Of a stretch of 64,000 nt of DNA, positions 36,563-44,061 are shown in pieces. The stretch's first letter is position 1, and each line of letters starts with the position of its first letter. Below the pieces are notes generated by a model, which was not told the DNA's origin, searched no databases, and was given only the letters and a program-made list of their open reading frames with translations. Source of the stretch: Streptomyces sp. TS71-3 (GTDB lineage Bacteria > Actinomycetota > Actinomycetes > Streptomycetales > Streptomycetaceae); the NCBI RefSeq assembly GCF_018327685.1, contig NZ_BNEL01000003.1, positions 2,976,001-3,040,000 of the forward strand. Reading direction: 5' to 3'. Position numbers and translations under genes: made by a program.

Positions 36563-37131
36563 GCCGCCACCTCCTGGCCGGCCGCGGCCGCCGCCTCGAC
36601 CTCGGCCGCCTGGGCGACCGCCTGGACGATGGACACGTACGCGCCGCAGCGGCACAGGTTCCCGCTCATCCGCTCCCGTATCTCCTCGGGCGTCAGCGGC
36701 GGCGGCCCCGCCTCGGGCCGGACGTCGTCGGTGACGGCGCTCGGCCAGCCCGCCGCGTGCTCCTGGATCACCGCGATCGCCGAACAGATCTGTCCGGGCG
36801 TGCAGTAGCCGCACTGGTAGCCGTCGAAGTCGAGGAACGCCTGCTGCACCGGGTGCAGCCGGTCGTCCCCGGCGGCGGGCGCCACACCCTCGATGGTGGT
36901 GATCTCGCGCCCCTCGGCTGCCACCGCGAGCTGCAGGCAGGACACGGCCCGGCGCCCGTCGATCAGGACCGTGCAGGCGCCGCACTGGCCCTGGTCACAG
37001 CCCTTCTTGGTGCCGGGCAGGTCCAGCCGCTCGCGCAGGGCGTCGAGCAGGGTGGTGCGGTGGTCGACGGACAGCGGGTATTTCTCGCCGTTGATGGTCA
37101 GGGTGATGGCGCTGGTCGTCGATGGGGCCAT
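36559..37131 (-). CDS. Molybdenum hydroxylase [2Fe-2S] subunit (PaoA/YagT-like)
   Basis: 190-residue iron-sulfur protein. The plant-ferredoxin-type cluster is bound by CDQGQCGAC and the later Cys in RRAVSC (about residues 47-67); the second, hydroxylase-type cluster by CGYCTPGQI and NLCRCGAY (about 106-114 and 155-162). These pass electrons from the Mo site to FAD. ATG at 37131 with AAGG nine bases upstream. E. coli PaoA has a Tat signal; here the protein begins directly before the ferredoxin fold, and the upstream frame contains no twin-arginine motif. It is the first gene of the operon, divergent from the TetR regulator. Confidence 0.9.
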   Translation of the reverse strand: MAPSTTSAITLTINGEKYPLSVDHRTTLLDALRERLDLPGTKKGCDQGQCGACTVLIDGRRAVSCLQLAVAAEGREITTIEGVAPAAGDDRLHPVQQAFLDFDGYQCGYCTPGQICSAIAVIQEHAAGWPSAVTDDVRPEAGPPPLTPEEIRERMSGNLCRCGAYVSIVQAVAQAAEVEAAAAAGQEVAA

Positions 37132-37337
37132 GATCAGCCTTCTTTCGCGTAACACGAGGGGAGACCTGCGGGAAGACAAGGGAGACTCGGAACGATAAAT
37201 AACGGCAAAGGGGGACAAAAGAAGAGGTAGGGGAAGGTGCTGCGTGTGGCGGTGTCGGCTCTGGAACATGCGGGACGTGGGGGTGGAGTGCCGGTCGCGA
37301 TCGCCGCCGGCCGCCCGCGCCGCTATGGTGGACTGAA

Positions 37338-37353
37338 CCGGACAGCTGTCCAA
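37338..37353. promoter_or_regulatory. TetR-type operator 1
   Basis: CCGGACAGCTGTCCAA, containing the perfect 12-bp palindrome GGACAGCTGTCC, in the divergent gap between the hydroxylase and TetR genes. Confidence 0.7.
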
Positions 37354-37368
37354 TACCGAGGAAACGTA

Positions 37369-37384
37369 CCGGACGATTGTCCGG
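37369..37384. promoter_or_regulatory. TetR-type operator 2
   Basis: CCGGACGATTGTCCGG, inverted repeat CCGGAC-N4-GTCCGG, 31 bp (about three helical turns) from operator 1 and in the same register, 44 bp before the TetR start codon. Shared pattern: CCGGAC-N4-GTCC. Confidence 0.7.
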
Positions 37385-37427
37385 ATAGCAAGACCGTGCA
37401 TGGACCGGCGGCCCGTGAGGAGGATGG

Positions 37428-38015
37428 GTGCAGCAGAACAAGGACGCTCCCATGCGCTCGGACGCGCAACGCAACCGCGAGCGCATCCTCGAAGTGGGCC
37501 TCGCCGAGCTGACATGCTGCGCCGACGTCCCGTTGAGCACGATCGCCAAGAAGGCGGGCGTCGGACAGGGCACGTTCTACCGCAACTTCCCGAACCGCGA
37601 GGCGCTCGTCCTGGAGATCTACCGCTACGAGATGCAGCAGGTCACCGACAGTGCGGAGCAGTTGCTCCGCGCCCATGGCCCGGACCATCCGGAACGGGCC
37701 CTGCGCGAGTGGATGGATCATCTCGCCCGGTTCGCCATGGCCAAGGCGGGCCTCGCGGACGCGATCCGGCAGGCCACCCGCGCGGCCGGCAGCCCGGTGG
37801 GACCGGGCCCCACCCCGGTGCTGGACGCGGCCGATCTCCTGCTCCGCGCCAACGAGGAGGCGGGCACCATCCGCCCCGGCGTGAGGGCGGACGACTTCTT
37901 CCTCACCATCGCCGGGCTCTGGCAGATCGACCCCGGCGGAGACTGGCAGCCGCGCGCCGCCCGGCTCCTGGACTTCGTCATGGACGGCCTGCGCGCGGGA
38001 GCGCCCGGACGCTGA
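37428..38015 (+). CDS. TetR-family transcriptional regulator
   Basis: 195-residue repressor. The N-terminal helix-turn-helix (about residues 10-58) reads RNRERILEVGLAEL, then STIAKKAGVGQGTFYRNFPN and REALVLEIYRYE, the usual TetR pattern. The all-helical ligand domain follows. The GTG start at 37428 has a strong ribosome site, AGGAGG, four bases upstream. Divergent from the PaoABCD-like operon, with two matching palindromic operators in between, so it probably represses both directions and responds to the hydroxylase substrate. Confidence 0.9.
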   Translation: MQQNKDAPMRSDAQRNRERILEVGLAELTCCADVPLSTIAKKAGVGQGTFYRNFPNREALVLEIYRYEMQQVTDSAEQLLRAHGPDHPERALREWMDHLARFAMAKAGLADAIRQATRAAGSPVGPGPTPVLDAADLLLRANEEAGTIRPGVRADDFFLTIAGLWQIDPGGDWQPRAARLLDFVMDGLRAGAPGR

Positions 38016-38438
38016 CGGGCAGCCGCCGGCGCACGTGACGGCGGTCTCCCGCTCTCCCTTCCGCCGCGGCGACCCCGGGTTGTCCCGCCCGCGGCCCGGC
38101 GGCAGCCGCCGGGCCGCCGCCGTCGACTCCCACCTGCGGTCCGGCTCGGTCGCACCCGTGTACGGCAGGCCCGCGGCCGAAAAAAACGCGTGGACTTGGT
38201 TCCCACCGCCACGGGAAACTGCGGTTCCCGACCCCCGTACTCGCATACCGGCATCGCCGCGATCGCGGGGGCTCTTCAGTTGCGTCCCGCCTGCCGGAGG
38301 AGGACGGCGCGAGGGCAACTCGCCCGAATCGAAGCTCTGTATCGAAGCTCTGTATCGAAGCTCTGCACGGACCTTGAGGGAACAGCGCCCGGCTCAGCCG
38401 GACGCTGCGCTCAGCCATGCGACACCACGGGATGTGGG
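38016..38438. other. 423-bp gap with a threefold 13-bp repeat
   Basis: No convincing gene. At 38328-38366 the unit ATCGAAGCTCTGT is repeated three times in tandem (last base changed). Less GC-rich than the surroundings, the repeat sits about 75 bp before the ABC exporter start and could affect its transcription. The exporter frame is open through this region but without protein-like content. Confidence 0.6.
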
Positions 38439-40274
38439 ATGGGATCGCTCGAATCACGCGAAGCTCAGCCGGGCAGGGGCTCGGTGCTGCTCGCACTTCG
38501 CTACTACGGACGGGAGTTAGCCCGGCTCAGGCGGCTGACGGCGCCTGCCATGCTGCTCCCGGCGTTCGGCAACATCGGCATCAACTACATCGCGCCGCTG
38601 GTCGTCGCGAAGCTCGTCGGCCGGATCGCCGACGATCGCGGTCTCACCGCCGGATCGGCGCTGCCCTACGTCCTCGGCTTCGCCGGCGTCCTGCTGCTCG
38701 CGGAGGCGCTGTGGCGCGTCGGCCTGCACTGCCTGAACCGCGTCGACGGCTACGGCATCGAGCACCTCTACGTCATCGGCATGGACGAGCTGTACGCCAA
38801 GGACGCCGCGTTCTTCCACGACAACTTCGCCGGGTCGCTGACCAAGCGGGTCCTGAGCTTCGCCTCGCGCTTCGAGGAGTTCGTCGACACGCTGACGTTC
38901 TCGGTCGTCGGCAGCCTGGTGCCGCTGGCGTTCGGGTCCGTGGTGCTCTGGCGCTACGAACCGCTGCTCGTCGTCGGGCTCCTGGCGATGATCGCGTTGA
39001 CGGCGCTGTGCGTGGCGCCCCTCATCCGCCGCCGGCAGGCGCTCGTCGACCGGCGTGAGGCGGCGATCGCCCGGGTGTCGGGCCACGTCGCCGACAGCCT
39101 GATGAACATGGACACCGTCCGCGCGTTCTCCGCCGAGCGGCACGAAGCCGCGGAGCACCGGTCCCGGGTCGCCGAGTCGAGGCGGCTGTCCCTGCGGTCA
39201 TGGGACTACGGCAACCTGCGCCTCGACACGCTGGTCGCGCCGATGTCCGTGCTGACCAACGCGCTGGGCCTGCTGCTGGCGGTGGTGCTGGGCGGGGGCG
39301 GGCAGAGCGTGGAGGCGGTCGTGGTCGCGTTCACGTACTACACCAACGCCACCAGGATCATGTTCGAGTTCAACCAGATCTACCGCAGGCTGGAGAGCTC
39401 GATGACCGAGGCCGCGCAGTTCACCGACCTGCTGCTGGCACCGCCGACCGTGGTCGACCCGGCCTCGCCGGAGCCGTTGCGGCCCCGGGACGCCGACGTC
39501 TGCTTCGAGAAGGTGACCTTCGCGCACGCCGGCGCGGGGCCGCTCTTCGAGGGCCTCGACCTGGCCGTGCCCAGCGGCGCGAAGATCGGCCTCGTCGGCC
39601 GGTCCGGTGGCGGCAAGACCACGCTCACCAGGCTGCTGCTGCGGATGACGGACATCGACGGCGGCCGGATCCTGATCGGTGGGCAGGACATCAGCCGGCT
39701 GCGCCAGTGCGACCTCAGGAGCCAGATCGCCTACGTGCCGCAGGACCCGGCGATGTTCCACCGCAGCCTGCGGGACAACATCGCGTTCGCCCGGCTCGAC
39801 GCCACCGACGCCGAGATCCGCCGCGCGGCCGAGGCCGCGCACGTCACCGAATTCGCCGACGGTCTGCCGGACGGCTTCGACACGATGGTGGGCGAGCGCG
39901 GCATCAAGCTGTCCGGCGGTCAGCGCCAGCGGATCGCTCTTGCCAGGGCCATCCTGCGCGACGCGCCGATCCTGCTGCTCGACGAGGCGACGAGTGCCCT
40001 GGACTCCGAGAGCGAGGTCCTCGTCCAGGAGGCGCTGTGGCGGCTCATGGAGGGGCGCACCGCGCTCGTGGTCGCACACCGGCTGAGCACGGTCGCGGGC
40101 ATGGACCGGCTGGTGGTCCTCGACCGCGGGCGGATCATCGAACAGGGCAGCCACCGGGACCTGCTCGCGGCGGAGGGCGCCTACGCGAAGCTGTGGCACC
40201 ACCAGTCCGGCGGCTTCCTCGACGAGGGCCCGCCCCCGAGCACGACGCCGCAGGCCGACCTGTACATGCCCTGA
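38439..40274 (+). CDS. ABC exporter, fused membrane and ATPase domains
   Basis: 611-residue half-transporter of the MsbA/LmrA type. Six transmembrane segments span about residues 25-300. The ATPase domain (about 350-590) has Walker A GRSGGGKTT, Q-loop AYVPQDP, signature LSGGQRQR, Walker B ILLLDEATSALD and the switch His in VVAHRLSTV. It likely acts as a homodimer exporting a lipid, drug or peptide. The ATG at 38439 has only weak GGGATGTGGG upstream; no better start is seen. Codon 27 is TTA (38517-38519), so translation may depend on bldA. A 15-bp hairpin begins right after its stop. Confidence 0.88.
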   Translation: MGSLESREAQPGRGSVLLALRYYGRELARLRRLTAPAMLLPAFGNIGINYIAPLVVAKLVGRIADDRGLTAGSALPYVLGFAGVLLLAEALWRVGLHCLNRVDGYGIEHLYVIGMDELYAKDAAFFHDNFAGSLTKRVLSFASRFEEFVDTLTFSVVGSLVPLAFGSVVLWRYEPLLVVGLLAMIALTALCVAPLIRRRQALVDRREAAIARVSGHVADSLMNMDTVRAFSAERHEAAEHRSRVAESRRLSLRSWDYGNLRLDTLVAPMSVLTNALGLLLAVVLGGGGQSVEAVVVAFTYYTNATRIMFEFNQIYRRLESSMTEAAQFTDLLLAPPTVVDPASPEPLRPRDADVCFEKVTFAHAGAGPLFEGLDLAVPSGAKIGLVGRSGGGKTTLTRLLLRMTDIDGGRILIGGQDISRLRQCDLRSQIAYVPQDPAMFHRSLRDNIAFARLDATDAEIRRAAEAAHVTEFADGLPDGFDTMVGERGIKLSGGQRQRIALARAILRDAPILLLDEATSALDSESEVLVQEALWRLMEGRTALVVAHRLSTVAGMDRLVVLDRGRIIEQGSHRDLLAAEGAYAKLWHHQSGGFLDEGPPPSTTPQADLYMP

Positions 40275-40314
40275 CGCCGGCGGCCGGCGGGTCTTCCCGC
40301 GCCGGCCGCCGGCG
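40275..40314. terminator. Bidirectional terminator, perfect 15-bp stem
   Basis: CGCCGGCGGCCGGCG / CGCCGGCCGCCGGCG with a 10-base loop, starting at the first base after the ABC exporter stop and ending 27 bp from the stop of the convergent phosphatase gene. Confidence 0.8.
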
Positions 40315-40341
40315 GCGCCATAGCGCCCTCCGATCGCCGCG

Positions 40342-42006
40342 TCACCGCACCGGCGAGTCCACCCGCTCCACCTTGCGGGTGCCGCTCGCCGTGCGGTACG
40401 ACCGCGTCCAAGCCGACGTCGCGTGCGGGTCGGTGCGGTCGGAGAGGATGTAGTAGTCCATCTGCGCGCCGGCCGCGGTGACGTCGAGGACGCCGTACCC
40501 GTGCGAGTCCATGTCCAGCCACTTCACATGCCGGTTGGCGGCCCTGACGGCGGCCTCGGCGACGGTGGAGACGGTGTTCGCGGGCACGTGCAGGGTGTCG
40601 TCGAGGTTGTCCGAGGTCACGGATGTCACCACGAACTCCGTGGCCGCCGACGGCGTCAGCGGATACGTGCCGGCGTTCACCGGCAGGTCGTTGGCCCAGG
40701 CCATGTGGATGTCGCCGGCCAGGAAGACGGTGTTCTCGATGTGGTTCGCCCGCAGGTGCGCGATGAGTTCGGCGCGGTCGTGCGTGTAGCCGTCCCACTG
40801 GTCCACGTTGACGGCGATGCCACCCGCGGGCAGCCCCAGCAGGTCCCGCAGCGGCCCCAGCACGTCGGCGGGCAGCGCACCGAAGGCGACCGGCGAGATC
40901 ATCACCGAGGTGCCGACCAGTTGCCAGGCGGCGGTGGAGGCCGACAGGCCCGACTTCAGCCAGTCCAGCTGGGCGCGGCCGGTGATCGTACGGTCCGGTG
41001 AGTCCACCTCGTCGTTGCCGACCGAGGACTGCTCGGAGCGGAAGGAGCGCAGGTCCAGCATGTGCAGCTCGGCGAGGGTGCCGAAGCTCAGCCGGCGGTA
41101 GACGGTGCCCTCGGTGGCGGGCCTGACCGGCATCCACTCGAAGTACGCCTGCCGTGCCGCCGCCTTGCGCGCCGCCCAGTCGCCCTCGGTGCCGGGGGTG
41201 TGGTTCTCGGCACCGCCCGACCAGGCGTCGTTCGCGAACTCGTGGTCGTCCCAGATCGCGATCATCGGATGCGCGGCGTGCACGGCGGCCAGGTCCGGGT
41301 CGGTCTTGTGGGCGCCGTGCCGTATCCGGTAGTCGGCCAGCGTGATGGTCTCGTGGGGCGGCTGGTGCAGGCGCACGACGTCGCCGCCCGCGTCGAACCC
41401 GCCGGACGCGTACTCGTAGAGGTAGTCGCCCAGGTGCAGGACGGCGTCCAGGTCGGCGCGGGCGGCGAGATGGCGGTACGCGGAGAAGTAGCCGGCCTCC
41501 CAGTTGGAGCAGGAGACCACGCCGAAGCGCAGGCCCGGCACGGCGGCGCCGGCGGCGGGCGCCGTACGGGTGCGGCCCACCGGGGAGGTGACGCCGCCGG
41601 CGGAGAACCGGTAGTGGTAGGCGCGCGCCGGGGCGAGGCCCCGGACGTCGGCGCGGACGGTGTGGTCGGAGGCGGCGCGGGCCGTGACCGTTCCGGAGCC
41701 GGCGAGAGCGGTGAAGTCCGCGTCCTCGGCGATCTCCCAGCGCACCGCCACGTCGGGGCCGAGCCCCGAGCCGGGCACGGCGTCCGGGGTCGGGGTCACC
41801 CGGGTCCACAGCAGCACTCCGTCGGGCAGAGGGTCACCGGAGGCCAGGCCGTGCAGGAAGGCGGGGGCGTCGGCGGCACGTGCGCCCGGAGCGGCGGTCA
41901 GGGCCGCGGTGGCGGCAACGGGGGCGAGCACGGCGGAGGCCGCGGCGGCCTTGACGACCGAGCGGCGGCGCGGTGCGGCACGGTGCAGGGTGGGTTCGCT
42001 CGTCAC
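40342..42006 (-). CDS. phoD: PhoD-type alkaline phosphatase, Tat-exported
   Basis: 554-residue secreted phosphodiesterase/phosphomonoesterase. The N-terminus has a twin-arginine signal ([17 protein letters not shown], about residues 13-29). The catalytic domain shows [23 protein letters not shown] (metal Asp), [13 protein letters not shown] (about residues 217-229; the DDHE core of PhoD) and [15 protein letters not shown], all typical of the Fe/Ca-dependent PhoD family. It frees phosphate from esters outside the cell. The GTG at 42006 is the best start before the signal, although the ribosome site is weak. It stands alone; I did not find a clear PHO box. Confidence 0.9.
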   Translation of the reverse strand: MTSEPTLHRAAPRRRSVVKAAAASAVLAPVAATAALTAAPGARAADAPAFLHGLASGDPLPDGVLLWTRVTPTPDAVPGSGLGPDVAVRWEIAEDADFTALAGSGTVTARAASDHTVRADVRGLAPARAYHYRFSAGGVTSPVGRTRTAPAAGAAVPGLRFGVVSCSNWEAGYFSAYRHLAARADLDAVLHLGDYLYEYASGGFDAGGDVVRLHQPPHETITLADYRIRHGAHKTDPDLAAVHAAHPMIAIWDDHEFANDAWSGGAENHTPGTEGDWAARKAAARQAYFEWMPVRPATEGTVYRRLSFGTLAELHMLDLRSFRSEQSSVGNDEVDSPDRTITGRAQLDWLKSGLSASTAAWQLVGTSVMISPVAFGALPADVLGPLRDLLGLPAGGIAVNVDQWDGYTHDRAELIAHLRANHIENTVFLAGDIHMAWANDLPVNAGTYPLTPSAATEFVVTSVTSDNLDDTLHVPANTVSTVAEAAVRAANRHVKWLDMDSHGYGVLDVTAAGAQMDYYILSDRTDPHATSAWTRSYRTASGTRKVERVDSPVR

Positions 42007-42328
42007 GAGCGGTGAGACTACGGGGCGGTAGCGCGACCGGACAGGGGCCGGTGGGCAACGAGGAGCGGGCGAACGCGGAAACGCCCACCTGCTTTCCGGG
42101 TGGGGCGGACCGCGCGGTGCCCGGCGGCCACCGGAGTCCCGCATACGACGGGATCGTTGATCGTTTCCGGGGCTCGTGCATTCCAGGTGTTCCTACAGGG
42201 CGAAGGGGCACAAGAGTTGACGTCCCCGCCCTTACCGAATGAAGGGGGAGCCCCTAGGACGGTTGAGGACCGCAGCGGCGGCGCCACTGCCCGAGCCCTC
42301 CGACAATCCACGAAAGAGCAGGTGAGTC
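42007..42328. other. 322-bp divergent intergenic region
   Basis: It separates the phoD start from the DUF4190 gene and should hold both promoters. A TTGACG at 42217-42222 is a candidate -35 for the rightward gene; no good -10 is visible at the right distance. Nothing else recognised. Confidence 0.4.
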
Positions 42329-42745
42329 ATGTCCGTACACGAAGGCCACGACCCCGAGAAGTCCCTTCCGTACTCGCCCGGTTATGCCCCACCCGTACGC
42401 AGCAACGGGCTGGCGGTGGCGGCACTCGTCCTGGGCGTTCTCGCTCTCATATCCTTCTGGACGATCCTGGGTGGCGTCGTCCTCGGGATAATCGCGCTGA
42501 TTCTCGGCATCATCGCCGCCGCTCGGGCACGCGGAGGACGGGCGAAGCACCGCGGTATGTCCATCACCGGGGCGGTGCTGGGCGGAATCGGTCTCGTCGC
42601 TTCGGTGATCCTCCTTGTCGCCGGCATTTCCTTCCTCAGCAGTGACGAATTCAGCAGCTACAAGGACTGCGTGAATCACGCCAACAGCCAGGCGGACCAG
42701 GAAGACTGCGCACGCCAGTTCAAGCACGACGTCGAAGGCGGCTAG
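42329..42745 (+). CDS. DUF4190 domain membrane protein
   Basis: 138-residue membrane protein. A short Pro-rich cytosolic start is followed by two transmembrane segments (about residues 27-62 and 76-103). The second-half sequence KHRGMSITGAVLGGIGLVAS is the DUF4190 signature. A Cys-containing extracellular tail follows (KDCVNHANSQADQEDCARQF). AGGTGAG lies six bases before the ATG. Function unknown; family members are common in Streptomyces. Confidence 0.85.
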   Translation: MSVHEGHDPEKSLPYSPGYAPPVRSNGLAVAALVLGVLALISFWTILGGVVLGIIALILGIIAAARARGGRAKHRGMSITGAVLGGIGLVASVILLVAGISFLSSDEFSSYKDCVNHANSQADQEDCARQFKHDVEGG

Positions 42746-42784
42746 GTGATTCCTCAGGTATCACCGTAATCCCCGGCCGGTGGT

Positions 42785-42838
42785 CCGAGATCGGTTGTCC
42801 GGGATCGGTTGTCCAGGGATCGGTTGTCCGGGATCAGT
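42785..42838. repeat. Four imperfect 14-15-bp direct repeats
   Basis: Variants of TCCGGGATCGGTTG repeated four times between the convergent DUF4190 and propeller genes; the last copy reaches the stop region of the propeller gene. Confidence 0.75.
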
Positions 42839-43805
42839 GTTCCGAGACGGGGTAGGAGACGAAGGCGAAGCGCCGGCTGTCGGGTGCCCAGCTGTTGACG
42901 TTGAGGGTGCCCTGGCCGCCGAAGAGCGGGAAAGTGCGCAGAGGTGTCTCCCAGGCGTCGGTCGCCACGAGGTGGACGGCGACGTCCAGGTTCTCGGGAT
43001 GGCCGAGGGTGCCCGGCGGGAAGGCCACGTAGGTGGCGAGGCGGCCGTCGGGTGCCGTGTGCGGGAACCAGTCCACGGTCCCGGAGGCGACCAGGCGCTC
43101 CAGCGGGCCCGTGCCTGCGGGGAGGCGGGCGATCTGCGCGTGTCCGGGCGTGGTCGTGAACGCCTCCGTGTTGAGGAGGATCCACCCGCCGTCGGGGGAG
43201 TACTCCGGGCCGTCGATGTGGCCCTCTCCGGTGTCAACGACGCGGATGGGGCCACCCTCGGCGGGCATCAGGGCGAGCCGGCCGGGCACGCCGTTGCTGT
43301 CGCGCGGGATCACCACGCAGGCGAGGGTGCCGCCGTCCGGGCTGATCCCGTGCAGGTAGTGCAGCATCCCGTCGTCGGCGGTCAGGCGGGTGCCGGTGCT
43401 GGTGCCCGCGCCCATGCCCGTGCCACTGCCGAGCGGCGCCCGGTAGAGGTGGCCGTCCATGCCGGAGAGGTAGACGTGCGTGCCGTCAGGGGACAGGACG
43501 TGGTCGTTGTTGATCGGCGGGACGCCGTCGAGCGGTACCTCCACCGGCCGTGCCGGGTGTGACCCGAGGTCCAGGCGCCACAGCCGGCCGTCCCCGTTGA
43601 GCAACAGGCTTCCGGCGTCGGCACTCCAGTTGGGTGCCTCCAGCAGGATCTCGTCGGTCTCGTGGACGAGCGAGGGCGTGTCGGAGTCGGCGGAGGCGAT
43701 CCACACGCAGGTGCGCTGCCCGGGTCCCAGCAGCCGTCCGCGCATGCCTGCGCGCGTGTCCTCGCCGACACGGTGCTGGGAGGCGGTGTCCGGGCTGTCG
43801 GCCAT
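42834..43805 (-). CDS. Beta-propeller (TolB/WD40-like) protein
   Basis: 323-residue protein composed of repeated propeller blades: DEILLEAPNWSADAGSLLLN, DHVLSPDGTHVYLSGMDGHL, LHGISPDGGTLACVV, PEYSPDGGWILLN, and SWAPDSRRFAFVSYP. The repeated SPDG/WAPDS elements are those of TolB-type six-bladed propellers. No signal peptide is seen, so it is probably cytoplasmic. Function unknown; some such proteins act as sugar-binding or lyase-related propellers. ATG at 43805 with GGGAACAA upstream. It diverges from the mannanase gene and shares the 256-bp promoter region that holds the CebR-type box. Confidence 0.8.
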   Translation of the reverse strand: MADSPDTASQHRVGEDTRAGMRGRLLGPGQRTCVWIASADSDTPSLVHETDEILLEAPNWSADAGSLLLNGDGRLWRLDLGSHPARPVEVPLDGVPPINNDHVLSPDGTHVYLSGMDGHLYRAPLGSGTGMGAGTSTGTRLTADDGMLHYLHGISPDGGTLACVVIPRDSNGVPGRLALMPAEGGPIRVVDTGEGHIDGPEYSPDGGWILLNTEAFTTTPGHAQIARLPAGTGPLERLVASGTVDWFPHTAPDGRLATYVAFPPGTLGHPENLDVAVHLVATDAWETPLRTFPLFGGQGTLNVNSWAPDSRRFAFVSYPVSEH

Positions 43806-43962
43806 GGTTGTTCCCGTTCTCTCGTTCGTTCCTCGGGCTGCGGCGCAACCTGACGTGCGGGTCGACGTCTCCGGTGCCCGCCGATCGGGCCGCCGACGAC
43901 GGTGGTCCGGGCGTACGCCGGCGGGAAGCCATCTCACGCCCTTCGGAGTGCGGGCACAAGTC

Positions 43963-43991
43963 TTGACGTGCCTGGGGCGCGATGCGTTTAT
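43963..43991 (+). promoter_or_regulatory. Probable promoter of the mannanase gene
   Basis: -35 TTGACG (43963-43968) and a weak -10 GTTTAT (43986-43991) with a 17-base spacer. The -10 runs into the operator that follows, which suits repression by steric block. Confidence 0.45.
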
Positions 43992-44004
43992 GGGAGCGCT
44001 CCCA
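43991..44004. promoter_or_regulatory. CebR-type operator
   Basis: Perfect 14-bp palindrome TGGGAGCGCTCCCA, identical to the consensus binding site of CebR, the LacI-family cellobiose/cellotriose repressor of Streptomyces. It lies 57 bp before the mannanase start and overlaps the probable -10. The regulator gene itself is not in this window. Confidence 0.85.
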
Positions 44005-44061
44005 AGTTCGGTGTACCGCCGTATCGGCGCCCAGGTTTCCCTATCACTCTCTGGAGTCGCA

